A DNA stretch of 64,000 nucleotides from Diploptera punctata (taxonomy: Eukaryota > Arthropoda > Insecta > Blattodea > Blaberidae), in contig JASPKZ010004568.1 in assembly GCA_030220185.1 (NCBI GenBank), positions 563,501 to 627,500 of the forward strand, written 5' to 3'. Both the position numbers and the translations under genes were made by a program. Under the pieces are notes generated by a model. It was not told the origin of the DNA, did not search any database, and saw only the letters and a list, made by a program, of their open reading frames with translations. How positions within the stretch are numbered: the stretch's first letter is position 1; each line of letters begins with the position of its first letter. Positions 20,611 through 30,429 of the stretch are shown here, piece by piece.

Positions 20611-20626
20611 GTGGCGACGGTGATGG
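20611..20626 (+). promoter_or_regulatory. tRNA primer-binding-like site
   Basis: GTGGCGACGGTGATGG follows the LTR-like unit after two bases. TGGCGAC-type sequences complement tRNA 3' ends ending in TCGCCA and serve as primer sites in many insect Gypsy-type elements. Confidence 0.4.
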
Positions 20627-22090
20627 ACACCGGCCCCTGTGTTGCATTCTGAACCCCACGTGGCTATTTTGGCAGCTAATTGCTTCCTGTCTATCAAGAT
20701 GTGGTTGTGGATATTTGCCCTAGCCATTTGGTGGCAATATATCTTCGCCTGATGAGTCAATGTTGGGAATAATAAGTGGACACTGTTACACCAGAATAGT
20801 ATGTCAGAAACTGCACTGCCGGCAAAGCAGAGGGTCCGAAAGCCAAACGGTGCAGAATGTACCTCACTATTTTAGGCGAGGGTGGAATTAACCTATACAA
20901 AGCATGGGTTGATGAGTCGGTTCATGAGGGGAAAACGCTCCATCGTATTACATAATCCAGCCAACTAGGACTGGGTATTTTGGAGCATTCTCTCTGCATG
21001 TTCGCTTAGGGGTGATGTTTGCATTTTCCAGCCCTGAGCATGGACAGTATTTTTCTCGTTTGTAGTTTTATAATATCAGCTACATTTTAGTGCCTCAGTG
21101 ATGGAAATAGAAGGATAGACCTTCACCGAAGTGAAGGTTCGAGGTTAGGTTTGGGTTAATGGAGGTGCCACCTTGAAAACAGGGCAGCCACGAAAGGAAG
21201 CAGGGTGGCAGTATGCGCTCTTTAGCAAATTTGGGATTCGCTGAGCAGAGGGCTTAATAGAATTATCATTATGACTGTGGGTCTCAGCGCAGATAACACA
21301 ACGTGATGTCCGGCTGCACCCAGGTTAAAGGACTGGCACCTAAAACACTGTTTAAGCCCAGACCTCGGCTGTTAGGCCACAACGTTATACAAGGGTCTCT
21401 TCAGGTCTTAAATTTCCCGAGCTCAAGTTGTGTTCTCCAGCTCAAATGTAAAATAGGAAAGGGCTTAACTAAATAAATCCCCTTCTTCGAAATTTGCTTG
21501 GCGGAATTAAGCGGGAACTCTGAAGAAATATTTTTCATTAATTTAAGTATGGGTGCCTGAAGGAAGCCTTTTCAAAACCACCCTTAGTGGCAGCTCTTTC
21601 TTAAGCTAGTATGTATAATACTCCTTTTTTTAGAGAAGTAAAATACTGCTTTAACCTAACAAAATCTTCCACCGAGGATGCGTAATAACGCTGTCCTCGG
21701 ATGTTGACTAATTTGAAGATGCCACAAATGTGTGTGTTAATTTCTTAATTCATGCGGAACATATCCCCATGACCAATAACAGTATTTCGCATTGTGTCAT
21801 TAGCTAGAGAAGGTGCTGTAGCCGTAGGAATACCAACATCCATACAGGACGGCACTACCGTTAAGGATGTTTCAGCGTTGAGGTAGAGTTTCAGCAAGTA
21901 CTGAAAAATTATTGTCGGTGGCAACCGGTCTAACTATTACAAGTTGCTTGGATCGGCTTTGCTCTATTAAATGTTTGGCAATTGCCTTAATCAGAGTGAC
22001 AACTTTTGCTCCTTTTTTTACTTTTTTTTCTCTTTTTTGAGGCTGAACTCGACTTTCAGGTTATTTATTCTCCTCATCTCTAGCATTACG
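20627..22090. other. No recognised gene; possible LTR-element leader
   Basis: GC-richer than most of the window up to about 21480. If the LTR call is right this is the leader and gag region, but no gag or zinc-knuckle motif is legible and frames are short. Beyond 21500 it returns to AT-rich sequence. Confidence 0.4.
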
Positions 22091-22303
22091 TCAAAAAAGA
22101 AAGCACAATTGAAGTAGAACCGCGCTTGCTTTCAATTCATGCAACATGTCGGCAAAGAGAGGAAGATCAGATAACTGACTTTGGATTATATTATTGAGCT
22201 GATCCAAGCACCCTGACATAATGTCCTGAACTGCATCGAACCTCTCATATTCTCCAAAAGTAGACAAATAATAATCACCATCAACAACAAGGATTAAGCT
22301 CAA
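22091..22303 (-). other. Unassigned 70-codon open frame
   Basis: Minus-strand frame reading 'VQDIMSGCLDQLNNIIQSQ' and 'LSDLPLFADMLHELKASAV' with good amphipathic helical character and low repeat content. It is followed in frame by a lysine-rich stretch. I recognise no family; it could be a gag or host-exon remnant, or chance. Confidence 0.25.
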
Positions 22304-23266
22304 TGGCCTGTTCCGATCTCATTATAGGTCAAATTGGTTCTTTCATCTCTTCAGCGCTCGTAACGCGGTCAGGGGACATTTATTACTACTGATTCATCTC
22401 AAAGCATAGACAAATAATTCGTTACGTTAAAGAAATATTTCACTTATTTGATGGATGACTACTTTTATTTTACTTTTTCCATAGTAAGAGTGAGTTAGTA
22501 AACCCCCAAATGTATTTAGTGAATTCTCCCAAATGTATGAGAGGTCCGATATCCGCGTCTCCCAGGTCCATCGATCAGCCAAATTCCGGCATACATCCCA
22601 TGCATAGTGTCGAACGAAGACTTGGTTTTACACTGGATACACTGACACACTCTTGCAACCAACTGATAATTTTACACAACCACAATACAGTGTTGCGTAG
22701 CACCTCAACAATACCTTGAAGGCACGTCATACATAAAAAAATCGAGTCAGACTCGCAATTATATTCATTTATATAAATAAAGAGAACCAAACACTGGGAC
22801 AGGGCCGGCAGCCCGGTGAGGAATTAGCTTCCACGTCCTATGTTTGGCCAATGATAAATCACTTTAAGTTGACCAATCGCAGCACACAACATAATACCAA
22901 TTACCGTGCACTAGTATGTATATTTTCAATCGGAGCACAAAGACGTCTGTCCACTATATATATTGTAATGAGAATCATCGCATCTCCGTCAGTCACAATT
23001 ACGTCATTTTCCTTTTGTTTAGCTTATTTATCCTTTACAGGGCTCTCTCCAACCCTTTTCCATGGCTGTTTCAATTGCTTTTTGAGTTAACCAAATTAAA
23101 ATTATAATGTAAAGTTTTACAATTGTTACTTCATAGGTCCATCTCTTCAACTTTGTGAAGTATTATTTCTCATAAATTAGGCGCCACGTAGAAATGTTAA
23201 TCCCAAGAAAACTTTCCAATTTAGTACTCTAATCTATGATATTAAAAATAAAGTTTGATTATTAAC
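22304..23266. other. No supported gene
   Basis: Contains a TATA-like CTATATATA (22954) about 36 bp before an insect-initiator-like TCAGTC (22989), unsupported by any gene downstream. Otherwise unassigned. Confidence 0.4.
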
Positions 23267-23524
23267 TCAATAACATTTCAATGCAGTTGGTCGTTTAAAT
23301 TTTACAGGCAACTTTGAAAGAAAATATTGACGATCTACAAAAATCGATGCTCCACTGTCTAATAACACATGGAGTTTTCTAACAGAAATATCTAGAGCTA
23401 TATGAGGTAAATTCGCATAATAAGAAACGGGTCTATTGAGTGAAGAAGGAAATATGCTCTTATTAACATCGCTTGAATAAGTTTTACTAGATGTATTTTT
23501 GAGTACTGAATTCTGTGAAGACAT
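23267..23524 (-). pseudogene. Retropepsin-like fragment of an LTR retrotransposon
   Basis: An 85-codon minus-strand frame ends with 'PHIALDISVRKLHVLLDSGA', followed by a short hydrophobic stretch, '...VDRQYFLSKLP'. L-L-D-S-G-A is the active-site loop of retroviral-type aspartic proteases, preceded by the expected beta strands, and the following residues fit the flap-side start. The frame stops about 25 residues after the active site, so the protease is incomplete and no RT follows. A Gypsy- or BEL-type pol source is likely. Confidence 0.5.
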
Positions 23525-23547
23525 AACTAGATTGCCATTCTGTCTAA

Positions 23548-23835
23548 ATGAATCCGAAAACGAACAATGTGGTGAGTCTTGTCCAATTCGTTGACATTTC
23601 TAGCATTGTAAACGCTTTTTACGTCGTTGCTGAAATTAATAATGTAATGCAATTTAGATCAATGAATAGGATTCTCAGATACGTTTCCTATTTGCTCAAG
23701 ACTGGGTTCATTGATTCTTGGCAATTTCTAAATGAGAGAAAAATGATTGGAAGATGGAGATTGGATTGGCAAAGAAATGTGAAGGAAAATGACACAAGAT
23801 TGATTTGTTGCAGGAAATGCTGCGAATCTTTATGA
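23548..23835 (+). other. Unassigned open frame with a repeated C-terminal segment
   Basis: A 95-codon frame whose last 30 codons, 'GRWRLDWQRNVKENDTRLIC', resemble a second stretch at 26485-26590 ('EQWRLGSQSDMEENESRLIG'). The likeness at peptide level suggests a shared ancestral repeat or coding unit. Family unknown. Confidence 0.35.
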
Positions 23836-23898
23836 AAGTCTCCAAATTAAATCAATTGTTATTGAAATTTAACTATTTTTATTACTACTATATTTTCA

Positions 23899-24700
23899 TA
23901 AGTAATGCCAAGAGTGATTTCCAAATTATCGATAAATTCGCGACTCACGAAGTGAGGAGTGAATTTATGTAGAGAATTTGGAAATCAAGAGTGGCATTGT
24001 TAGGACTATTTAACGAATAAAATTAAGCTGTTTACTCACAAATCATTATTTAACTATAGTTATTTTAAAATATTTATATATTTAATGTAAATGGCAATGT
24101 TTGAAAACAAATGACAAGCGTTAGGTACGCTTCATCTGCTCCTTTTATTTATCACATTGCAACCAGATCATACTATTTATTGCCGAAGGAACGCAATATT
24201 GTAAGAATGCTCTCTAGTGGAGAAAAAAATGAAACACATCAAACTGTATATTAATTCATTTCTGATGTCGTATGATGTAAATATGACAATTATATTTTTC
24301 TGGATTATTACCTGGGAAAAAATACATTTAAGAAAGTGCAAACAGTGATTTCTTTTTTTGGTGGTATAATAAATTGCTACAACTTTTTTTTATAGTAACA
24401 CCTGCAAGCGCTATGTGTTAACATCTATGCATTATTATATACAATCTGGTAGCCGTATTTCTTGCAGGATCAGTCACTGCAAAATAATGGTCAGACCTGT
24501 TCAGAATATTAAAAAGGAGGAGCTTTCTTTAATGTGGTAAATTTAACATTGATAAATATTTCGTGAAACACGACTGTGATAGGTTGTACAACATAAATCA
24601 TTGAAACGTGATTGGTCGTTGACTCCCATTTGGGGCATGGCATGAGTTAAATAGTCTGGGAAAAAATAATTCATAAGAGGGTTTGTTAAAGCTTAGACTA
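23899..24700 (+). repeat. Terminal-hairpin repeat family, copy 1
   Basis: Starts ATAAGTAATGCCAAGAG and within the first ~95 bp folds back: AATGCCA-AGAGTGATTTCC is mirrored by GGAAATCAAGAGTGGCATT around a short centre. About 550 bp of body are shared with copies at 40738 (plus), 58320 (plus) and 62930-63515 (minus), including GTTAGGACTATTTAACGAAT and GAAACACATCAAACT. The part from about 24500 (AAAAAGGAGGAGCTTTCTTT... to GAGTTAAATAGTC) equals the innermost arm of the 58-63 kb palindrome. No coding capacity. Confidence 0.8.
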
Positions 24701-26120
24701 TAGTTAATGGTTTGGAAAACCTGTAAATGGCTGACATCTTCAATAAAAGGGCTCCATCTTTTCCCTTGACCTAGCATTACCTCGGACACGAGTGTAGGTA
24801 TTACTAACATTAAAATGTGAAGGAAACATTTTTATGTATCATTGTAGTTTCGGAATACTTTTAATATTATAAGGCCTATATAATGGTGGGTAACGCGAGG
24901 GTTTGGTGAAATATACTTTTTAGTCCGGATAATTGTTTGGGAAATGAAAGCCGACGCCATGAAGCTGATGGATGAATTGACGCGTATGTGCGATTGTTCG
25001 TAAGCCAGAGATAGGAGATGTGGTGCTTTCATCTGCTAATTTCCATGCTAATAACGGTGACGTTGGTCCAGTCAGTGAGACCCGACATGAAAGAGACACG
25101 TCACGCTACATTACGTCACAAACTTGTGAAAGATTCTCCCTAATATCGACTCCTTTTTCCCTCATTTTTTATAATTGCTGTCATATTCACAACCAATCAC
25201 GATTCATATCCGCGAATTTTGTTCCTATTTGTTGTTTTGAATATCCGACTTTTAATGTAACATAATGGAAGATAGCCTGGAAACATATTTAGGAGCAGAC
25301 TCAAAGAAAAATTTTAAAAGGGCACTTTTTTGTTTGAAACCGAAATGTTGCGTACAAAATAATATAATAACAAAAAGTCTCTCCCTCAATTCTCTACATG
25401 TATAATTTCAACTACACATTAATTTTGGAAGCAATTTCATTTAGACACACTTTTAAACAATTAATTTTCTGTAATGTTACATGACCGAAACCTCAGGCTT
25501 CTGCAGGATATTTATTTTTAATCAATCCATTCCCAGTGAAGCTCCTTCCTTAGAAACATCATATTTGAAGCTGTAATAATTGTACCGTGTTCATTAATCT
25601 TTTCGATAGTTTGTAAAACAACACGCTTCTAGCATCGGGGTTTACCACAAGATAGTGTATCTCGGATATTCCCGAACATCACTTAAACAAATTATTTACT
25701 TTTTAAAAATATATTAATGCGCGTTTTTGTATGTCCAATGCGATATGTTAAGAAAAGAAAATATTCATAAACATTTCCCAATTTGAATTTGCATTACAGA
25801 ACTGATAGGGAAAGACAAGAAATATTCACAAAAGTAACACAATCTCGAGTATATGTAATAGTTCTAACATTAGTTAATTGATTTTACATTAAAAAGTATT
25901 TCTTTAATAAAGTTTATCGTATATACAAATTATATATTGTGACGATTATATGGTAAAATTTCATATTTGTTTGTAATACATTTTTACATTTCATATACCT
26001 AGAAAAAAGTAGGCATATTTATTACCTCCTTTCATCATTAATAAAATCCGCCCAGCATTTTACTCTTGGGATTTTTAGCATTATACTTAAAAGTAAAAAA
26101 AAACAGGAATGCGTCAACGA
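24701..26120. other. No recognisable gene
   Basis: AT-rich; the 81-codon frame at 25020-25265 is unassigned. No repeats matched. Confidence 0.5.
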
Positions 26121-26125
26121 ACAAG

Positions 26126-26330
26126 TGGAGGTACTTAATCAAGTTCTCTTCCTTTAACCCTTGGCGAACCAACACCTATATGATAGACAGCATTGCCTGT
26201 AACCCTAGACAGGGCGTCAACCACCAACTGGAGGGCCTGGAGGTACTTAATCAAGTTCTCTTCCTTTAGCCCTTTGCGAACCAACGCCTACATGATAGAG
26301 AGCATTGCCTGTAACCCTAGACAGGGGCGC
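26126..26330. repeat. Tandem duplication, 112-bp unit
   Basis: Two copies of a unit starting TGGAGGTACTTAATCAAGTT and including CATTGCCTGTAACCCTAGAC at about 92% identity. A 67-codon open frame spans part of it and is not a supported gene. Confidence 0.9.
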
Positions 26331-26484
26331 ACACAACTAAAACAATTGTGGATTTCATAACAAAATAAATTAAATAGTACGATCATGTTAAAAATGACAG
26401 AAGACAGATTCCGTTTAAGAATACTAGAGTTGCTGCCACCTGGTGGAAGAAGAAGAAGTGTCCAAAAATAACGTTGATTGATGT

Positions 26485-26590
26485 GCTTTGACCAGCAAGA
26501 GGGAAAAATTATTGAACAATGGAGATTGGGTTCACAGAGTGATATGGAGGAGAATGAGAGTAGATTAATTGGATGCAGGAATATATGAAA
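26485..26590 (+). repeat. Segment similar to 23740-23835
   Basis: Shares ATGGAGATTGG, a GAAAATGA/GAGAATGA stretch and GATTAATTGGATGCAGGA with the 3' end of the open frame at 23548-23835. Both read as a peptide with W-R-L and R-L-I-x-C/G-C-R. Confidence 0.5.
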
Positions 26591-26714
26591 CGATCTGAGT
26601 TCTGATTATATATGTATGTATATATATATGTCCCTCATAAAGACGTTGGATTATCCCCTAGAGGGAGTTTCTTGTCGAAGTTATGTTTATAAATGTGAAT
26701 GAGTGCATCTTGTA

Positions 26715-26895
26715 GGCAACTAAGGTACTACTTGGGAAGGACGGTAAATTTTGCTTAGAGACATTAGTTTCGGCTTCGGGTTCTTTTACGAGCCCGAAGG
26801 TCTTCAGAGTCAGGACCCAAGGATTCAAGTCTCTCCCGAGGGATAACTCCTTTGAATTTTTCCATCCGAAAAATCCATCGATCTGGTTATGTTTC
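26715..26895 (-). mobile_element. SINE family B, body only
   Basis: Matches the family B copy at 6945-7140 (GGTAAATT-GGCTTAGAG, TTTTACGAGCC, TCTCCCG-AGGGA, CATCGA) in the same orientation but lacks the tRNA-like head. Confidence 0.65.
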
Positions 26896-27311
26896 TATAC
26901 ACGATATACACAAAAACATAAAAAATAAATAAATACATATATGTATGCATTTATGTATGTATGAATGTATGTATGTATGCATGATGTGTTATTTTTAATG
27001 TAGGGAGACTAGTAAATCTTATCAGACTTGCAAGTTTTGAACTTTTACCAAGAGATGAAGATAAATTCCGTGATTTCCTATGTGAGCTTGTAAAGTGGTA
27101 AGTTAAGTTTGTGTCCAGTATCGTGCGCTTAAGAAACTTCATATGTATATATGTTCGAAACGTGTATTTTATACGATAGTTCCTCGTCCTGATTCTTAGT
27201 ACATGTTAAGTTGGATTAGGTTAATTTTTTATAAAATCAATACGACTTTACCAGCTCGCATCGGCAAAATCCTGACATTTAGGTCTACTAATGTCTCTTG
27301 GCAAAATAACT

Positions 27312-27401
27312 AATTAAAAAAATTATAGGATATAGGAAATATTTAGGATTATAGAAACGTATTTAGAATTATAACAATAAAAGTTTGATTGATAAAAACA
27401 T

Positions 27402-27452
<51 letters not shown>

Positions 27453-27580
27453 CGCGCGCGCGCGCTCATACGAGAACATGTATGAAAACAGATAAATCAT
27501 AATTTTTATCAATCCAACTTTTATTGTTATAATTTCTAAATACGTTTCTATAATCCTAAATATTTCCAATATCCTATATT

Positions 27581-27588
<8 letters not shown>
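27312..27588. repeat. Inverted repeat (85-bp arms) around a TA/TG/CG microsatellite
   Basis: Arms 27312-27397 and 27503-27588 are inverted copies at about 95% identity (AATATTTAGGATTATAGAAA and its complement). The spacer contains (TA)n(TG)n(CG)n at 27406-27466. Able to form a large hairpin or cruciform; may be a foldback-type MITE. Confidence 0.85.
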
Positions 27589-27626
<38 letters not shown>

Positions 27627-27845
27627 GTGAAGACCGAGTTCTCGCAACATCCAGAAATAATGGGGAATATAATACATATAGGCCTATAAGAAAAATAAGT
27701 GTTTGAATTTGATTCGCCTAGTGGTGTAATGGATATCACGCTGAGGAACAGACTCAGAGTTCCGGGTTGGAATCCCGTCCAGGCATTTATTTTTCTTATC
27801 ATACCGTATTAAGCTTCCATTGCTCAACGTTAAACATGTAATTAT

Positions 27846-27880
<35 letters not shown>
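27589..27880 (+). mobile_element. tRNA-derived SINE (family E), with flanking (TA)n
   Basis: Head 27715-27785: A box TGGTGTAATGG as in tRNA-Gln, anticodon stem CTGAG-GAACAGA-CTCAG, B box GGGTTGGAATCCC, closing CCAGGC that pairs with GCCT at the start. Tail TTTATTTTTCTTATCATACC is identical to the copy at 14975. (TA)n runs lie on both sides (27590-27621 and 27848-27880). Confidence 0.75.
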
Positions 27881-27881
<1 letters not shown>

Positions 27882-28024
27882 TCTTACCAGGGAATTGCAT
27901 GGATGCCAAATATGGTCTCTTACCTTAATGGAGGAGAAAATATTATGAACATGTGAGATTAAATAATTCGACCAAAGAGAGGCGCGATCAGACGGGTGAA
28001 TGGTCAAGTCTACATAACAAGAGT

Positions 28025-28285
28025 TGTCTCGTAGACTACGATCGACAGAACATGTAGCACGAGGGGGGACGGAAGAGAGATATAAAATTTTCTTCTAATA
28101 AAAAGAAAGGTATATGGTTTAGTAGTAAGGACAAGAATGAGGTGAGAGAATAACATTAACAATAATTTAAGGAAGACAAATTATACAGGGAATGATTGGA
28201 AAACGCTACTTCAAAGTAGTAATGTAGGTAGAGCTTATGTTCGCACGGCCATGGACTTACAGTGAGTTAGTCACAACCTAATAGG
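28025..28285 (+). pseudogene. RTE-type LINE, RT extreme C-terminus
   Basis: Broken plus-strand fragment with 'SRRLRSTEHVAR', then 'MR-ENNINNNLR', 'YTGNDWKTL', 'GRAYVRTAMDL': the end of the same RTE-type family as at 4210. Several stops and a gap in the middle. Confidence 0.7.
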
Positions 28286-29466
28286 TCAGATCAACATTAG
28301 GATCTAGAGATTGAATCTATACATTGACACGTTAGATAATAACAAGTAATTCATGTTACGATTCATGCTTCCTGTCTTAAAGTTTTTTTTATATCTGAGC
28401 ATTATAAAAATAGTTTCATTTAATGCTCTAGGCGTGCGGAACACGATATGTTACATTAAAGTAAAAAATCAGCTAAACGCATTCCGTAATAAGTTCTTTA
28501 GTGGAATATCCCTTCCTATATGGAATGACACTGGAGAATACACAAAGCTTCAGAATGAAAAAAAAAAAAATATAACACTGGCTAATAGCCGGCATGCCCA
28601 GCTATGCAAACATAAATGAAAATTAATGTACTTTTATGTTTAGTTAAATAAGTAAAATGAAAAATATTTATAAATTTATATCTTTAGATACACCGTGCTG
28701 ATTACCAGACTTACCCGGGAATCTACTTATCCCGATACTCTTGACATAAATCAGCTGAAATACAAAAATTAATGTGTTTTATGATTAATTAAATAAGTGA
28801 AAGGAAAATTGTATATCATAATTATTGTTAGATACCCCGTGCTGTTTACCCGGCGTTGTCAGGGAATCCACTCATACCGATCTCCTTGGCATAAATGAGC
28901 TGAAAGACAAAACTGAATTTACTTCTTATAATTAGTTGAATAAGTAAAAAGAGAAAAAGTTATAAATGGATATCGTAATTATTTTATGAATCCCCGAGCT
29001 GATAATCCGGTGTACTGATCTCGATGTTCTTGGTATAAATGAGCTAAAAGTCAAAATTCGTTATTGTGAGTTATCCATACAACAATACCCGCCATGTGCT
29101 GCTGTGCTTGCGCAGGAATCTACGTACTTGTCTCGATCTTCTTGGCACCAATCAAAGACAAAAATTGTTATTGCGAGTTATCCGTAAGAGATAAAGATAT
29201 GCAGTCGCGGGCCTTTGGGTAGAGCATTTTAAGATATTGAATTCTGTGTACATTAATTTTCTGCATTTGTTATGGATTATGCAGCGTAAGCCAATTAAGC
29301 ATCCAAAGAGCTACTTTTTCACGTTTTCCACTAGAAAGTTCGATTTTTAAGGGTGTAGGAGTTGAATATCACAACTCCCTTAAAGCATATTCATCCCGGG
29401 AATCTCCTGAACATTTTGCCAAAAGCCCCATCACAATCGGAACAACGGTATATCCGCGCATAAAGT

Positions 29467-29501
29467 ACAAACAAACAAACAAACAAACAAACAAACAAAC
29501 A
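29467..29501. repeat. (CAAA)n array
   Basis: About nine CAAA units inside the Helitron-like repeat, equivalent to the GTTT run of its 5' end. Confidence 0.9.
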
Positions 29502-29507
29502 TTCTAT

Positions 29508-29653
29508 GATGACCTTGAAGATGATTTCTGGGCTGCAGGCCGTGGTCTCGAGTCTTGAAGTTCCCCGACGTTTCGCCATAGACTGCGTTCGGTATCCTCA
29601 AGGGACAACCCTTGAGGATGCCTACAGCCCGGAAATCTTCTTCAAGATCATCA
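29508..29653. repeat. Hairpin insertion inside the Helitron-like 5' end
   Basis: Outer inverted arms of about 33 bp (GATGACCTTGAAGATGATTT and its near-complement AAATCTTCTTCAAGATCATC) and a perfect central 11-bp stem, ATCCTCAAGGG-ACAA-CCCTTGAGGAT. The segment interrupts the CAAA run: CAAACATTC precedes it and again follows it at 29689, so it is an insertion. The TTTCGCC/GAAACG-type core recalls Penelope-like element termini, which is a guess. Confidence 0.7.
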
Positions 29654-29715
29654 CAGCAATTCCGGCCGTGAAAGCCTGAGTCAATACAAACAAACATTCA
29701 TTTATATATATTAGA

Positions 29716-30134
29716 CTAATGACAAAACTAAGATTACATAACGTCACATCAAAAGCTGCTCTAAAATACGGAAGTGAAATTTAGATTTTAAATAAAAGAA
29801 ACTCTCATAAACTTCAAGTAAGCCAAATGCGCTTCTTACGATCATTGTTAGGAGTTAATAGACTGGATCACCAAAGGAACACTACTATCAGAGGAAAACT
29901 TGGAGTAGCAAGTTTAAATGAAGATATCCAAAGATACCAACAAGAATGGAAAAATCATCTGAGAAGAATGGCAAGAAATAGACTTCCAAAATTGGCATTC
30001 CAATATACCCCAACTGGACATAGGGACCAAGGAAGACCAAAACATCGGTGGAAAGATCAAGACCATCTTCGCTAGGTTTACCGTATAGGCCACATGGCCT
30101 AAAACGAATTTGTTCATGATGATGATGATGATGA
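29716..30134 (+). pseudogene. RTE-type LINE, RT C-terminal fragment with (ATG)n tail
   Basis: Plus strand: 'KYGSEI' followed by a stop, then 82 open codons 'QMRFLRSLLGVNRLDHQRN', 'EWKNHLRRMARNRLPKLAFQ' and 'TGHRDQGRPKHRWKDQ'. Then GGCCACATGGCC (a small palindrome) and a (ATG)n tail. This is the RRTAG/GRP-x-x-RW region of RTE-type elements. The 12-bp palindrome just before the tail may be part of the 3' recognition structure of the element (inference). Confidence 0.8.
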
Positions 30135-30429
30135 CTATCAAAATCATGTTAAACTTTTGCATTTAAGTATTACAACTTGAAAGTGGTCTCAAAATTATCT
30201 TTTATACTGATTTCAAATTTTATTTCATTTTTTCTACGTCACGTAAGGTTTTATACTAATAACGTTTTAAATTCTTAAACAAAACTCGCAATTTTTCAGA
30301 AAGGAAATAATATTGTAGTTCAATTTAAATAATGTATATTTTGTATTCTTGTATAAAATTACAACGCAAAACATTAGAGTATACAACGGTATATACTCGC
30401 TTAAAGAATCTTAATATGACAATTTAATT

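Larger units (their letters stand above)
28590..29713 (-). mobile_element. Helitron-like non-autonomous repeat, copy 1
   Basis: On the minus strand it begins TCTAATATATATAAATGAAT then (GTTT)n, continues through a conserved segment (CGTAAGCCAATTAAGC and TTGTGATATTCAACTCC in the family), then three to four degenerate ~145-bp units each with a CCCGGGAATCTACTTATCCC-like core and CATTTATGCCAAG, and ends in a GC-rich CCGG-type motif. A 5' TC start, no visible target duplication and a GC-rich hairpin before the end are Helitron-like, but no Rep/helicase is encoded, so that class is inference. Two other copies: 48183-49103 and 56565-57541. Confidence 0.6.

Noticed and set aside
22954..22994. TATA box plus TCAGTC initiator as a promoter
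   Set aside because: Spacing of 36 bp is slightly long, AT-rich background makes TATA frequent, and no gene follows.
27369..27802. Minus-strand frames rich in Ile-Tyr
   Set aside because: Caused by (TA)n runs around a SINE.
29467..29501. Regular short repeats considered as CRISPR-like
   Set aside because: A CAAA tetranucleotide array without spacers, in a eukaryotic transposon.
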